Positions 4,773-6,074 of a DNA stretch of 6,074 nucleotides are shown here, piece by piece. Origin of the DNA: CBDUUP01 sp965370435 (GTDB taxonomy: Bacteria; Chloroflexota; Anaerolineae; Anaerolineales; UBA11579). The notes under the pieces are model-generated. The model did not search any database. It worked only from the letters and a program-made list of their open reading frames with translations, and had not been told where the DNA came from. The stretch's first letter is position 1, and every line of letters begins with the position of its first letter. The position numbers and the translations under genes are program-made. Location of the stretch: positions 1 to 6,074 of the forward strand of contig CBDUUP010000288.1 in the NCBI GenBank assembly GCA_965370435.1, given 5' to 3'.

Positions 4773-5942
4773 ATGGCAGAAACCAATGGCAAAGTAGACC
4801 TTTCTCACGATGAGATCCTGCGCTATTCGCGGCACTTGCTCATCCCGGAGGTGGGTTTGGAGGGGCAGCGCAAGTTGAAGGCCGCCTCGGTACTGGTGAT
4901 TGGGACGGGGGGGCTGGGGTCGCCGGTGGCGTTGTATCTGGCTGCGGCGGGGGTGGGCCGCATCGGGCTGGTGGATTACGACGTGGTGGACTCCTCCAAC
5001 TTGCAGCGGCAGGTCATCCACGGGACTTCGGGGCTGGGGGTTCTCAAGGTGGAGTCGGCCCGGGAGCGGATGTTGGACTTGAATCCTGACATTGAGGTGG
5101 AGATGTACAATGAGCCGTTCACCTCCGAGAATGCAATGCGTATAGCCAAAGACTATGATGTGCTCATTGACGGGACGGATAATTTCCCCACTCGCTATCT
5201 GGTCAACGATGTGAGCGTGCTGTTGGGGAAACCCAACGTCTATGGCTCGATCTTCCGCTTTGAGGGGCAGGCCAGCCTGTTTGACGCCCGGATTGGCCCT
5301 TGCTATCGCTGCCTGTTCCCTGAACCGCCGCCGCCCGGTCTGGTGCCGTCCTGCGCCGAGGGGGGCGTGCTAGGCGTGCTGCCGGGGACCATCGGCACTA
5401 TCCAGGCCACCGAAGCCCTGAAGCTGATCCTGGGCATTGGGCAGTCGTTGAGCGGTCGTTTGTTGCTCTACAATGCCCTAGACATGTCCTTCGATTACGT
5501 CAAGCTGCGCAAGAACCCCAACTGCAAGGTCTGCGGCCCCAACCCGGAGGTCACCGAACTGATAGACTACGAGGCGTTCTGCGGAGCGCCGGGCCACGAC
5601 CGCGAGGAAGGCTCGGCGGGAGTGGAATGGGACATCGAGGCCGTTGAACTGGCTGAAAGACTGAAGAGCGACGTTCCCCTACATCTGATTGACGTGCGCG
5701 AGCCGCATGAACTGGAGATCTCCCAGCTAGAAGGCGCGGAGCTTTACCCCCTGGGCCAATTGGCCGCCCGCCTCTCGGAATTAGATACCGCGGATGAGTA
5801 CGTCCTGTTCTGCAAGGGAGGCACCCGCTCGACGCGGGCGCTGGAATTGCTCTTGAGCGCCGGTTTCCGCAAGGTGAAGAATTTGAAGGGGGGGATCAAT
5901 GCTTGGGCGAGGGAGGTAGACGACAGTCTGCCGCTTTACTAG
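4773..5942 (+). CDS. moeZ: MoeZ-like E1 adenylyltransferase with rhodanese domain
   Basis: 389 residues, close to Mycobacterium MoeZ in length and domain order. Residues 1-265 form a ThiF/MoeB/HesA E1-like domain: ATP loop GTGGLGSP (44-51), LVDYDVVDSSNLQRQ (66-80), LIDGTDNFPTRY (131-142), zinc cysteines in CYRC (177, 180) and CKVC (251, 254), and the conserved crossover-loop Cys194 in PSCAEGG. Residues about 284-387 form a rhodanese domain with active loop CKGGTRS (Cys347) and LIDVREPHE (305-313). It should adenylate the carrier's C-terminal glycine, then pass rhodanese persulfide sulfur to make the thiocarboxylate; MoeZ does this for CysO. GGTAGGAG at 4756-4763, overlapping the previous stop, lies 9 bases before ATG 4773; an adjacent in-frame TTG at 4770 is less likely. 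It could also serve molybdopterin or thiamine carriers encoded elsewhere. Last gene of the operon. Confidence 0.93.
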   Translation: MAETNGKVDLSHDEILRYSRHLLIPEVGLEGQRKLKAASVLVIGTGGLGSPVALYLAAAGVGRIGLVDYDVVDSSNLQRQVIHGTSGLGVLKVESARERMLDLNPDIEVEMYNEPFTSENAMRIAKDYDVLIDGTDNFPTRYLVNDVSVLLGKPNVYGSIFRFEGQASLFDARIGPCYRCLFPEPPPPGLVPSCAEGGVLGVLPGTIGTIQATEALKLILGIGQSLSGRLLLYNALDMSFDYVKLRKNPNCKVCGPNPEVTELIDYEAFCGAPGHDREEGSAGVEWDIEAVELAERLKSDVPLHLIDVREPHELEISQLEGAELYPLGQLAARLSELDTADEYVLFCKGGTRSTRALELLLSAGFRKVKNLKGGINAWAREVDDSLPLY

Positions 5943-5943
5943 G

Positions 5944-5997
5944 AGTCTTAGTGGTCTGAGTTGTCTGAGTGGTCTTAGTGGTCTTAGTGGTCGGAGT
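5944..5997 (+). repeat. nonamer tandem array, unit GGTCTTAGT
   Basis: Six consecutive 9-base units run AGTCTTAGT, GGTCTGAGT, TGTCTGAGT, GGTCTTAGT, GGTCTTAGT, GGTCGGAGT, starting one base after the moeZ-like stop codon. The period is strict here, unlike the drifting heptamer array after ilvE. No hairpin or T-run replaces a terminator for the operon. Confidence 0.85.
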
Positions 5998-6008
5998 GCG
6001 CAAAAGTT

Positions 6009-6067
6009 TTGTAGAAAATTATCATTTGGGCATACTTGCGGATTACACTAGCAAGAATGTGAAGGAG
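6009..6067 (+). promoter_or_regulatory. possible promoter and ribosome site for a gene beyond the window
   Basis: TTGTAG at 6009-6014 and CATACT at 6031-6036 are 16 bases apart, a weak sigma70 match in an AT-rich stretch. A short inverted repeat (CTTGC ... GCAAG, 6035-6055) follows, and AAGGAG at 6062-6067 is a good Shine-Dalgarno with no start codon before the window ends. The next gene is probably on the + strand just outside. Confidence 0.25.
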
Positions 6068-6074
6068 TCGAGGG

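Overview
The window comes from a bacterium of moderately high GC with GTG and TTG starts, overlapping stop/start junctions, and intergenic spacers filled with degenerate short tandem repeats. The gene set resembles the CysO-dependent cysteine system known from Mycobacterium, but the arrangement and fusions differ. From protein style and the repeat-filled spacers I lean towards a Chloroflexota (Anaerolineae-like) genome. This is inference and no marker gene here settles it. All supported genes are on the + strand.

Layout. (1) 51-332: a small hydrophobic ORF of unknown function, followed by a strong hairpin (364-391). (2) 411-1415: a good sigma70-type promoter and a monocistronic branched-chain aminotransferase gene (ilvE). 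(3) 1416-1953: a 538-base spacer. Its first part is a heptamer-like repeat array (1421-1542). Its second part has a near-consensus promoter (1654-1682) and a leader of about 265 bases. The leader holds a 19-codon ORF with three Cys codons (1718-1777) and a series of mutually exclusive hairpins (1741-1908). (4) 1954-5942: an apparent operon of five genes: cysM-like cysteine synthase, JAMM/MPN metallopeptidase (mec-like), a CysO-like sulfur carrier fused to a DUF4395 membrane domain, a membrane-anchored thioredoxin, and a MoeZ-like E1/rhodanese protein. The spacer between the second and third genes is filled by octamer repeats in both orientations. (5) 5943-6074: a nonamer repeat array, then a possible promoter and Shine-Dalgarno for a gene beyond the window.

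How the genes work together. In the Mycobacterium pathway, MoeZ adenylates the C-terminal Gly-Gly of CysO and its rhodanese domain supplies sulfur to give CysO thiocarboxylate. CysM transfers that sulfur to O-phosphoserine, giving a CysO-cysteine adduct, and Mec releases the cysteine. All four activities are encoded here together. The new twist is that the sulfur carrier's Gly-Gly is internal, followed by a four-helix DUF4395 membrane domain. The carrier can therefore work in the known way only after cleavage behind Gly90, and the adjacent JAMM peptidase is the obvious candidate. DUF4395 ends in a CxxC motif and is coupled to a membrane-anchored CxxC thioredoxin, suggesting a redox or sulfur-handling module at the membrane. 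The Cys-codon leader ORF and alternative hairpins suggest that cysteine supply controls the operon by attenuation.
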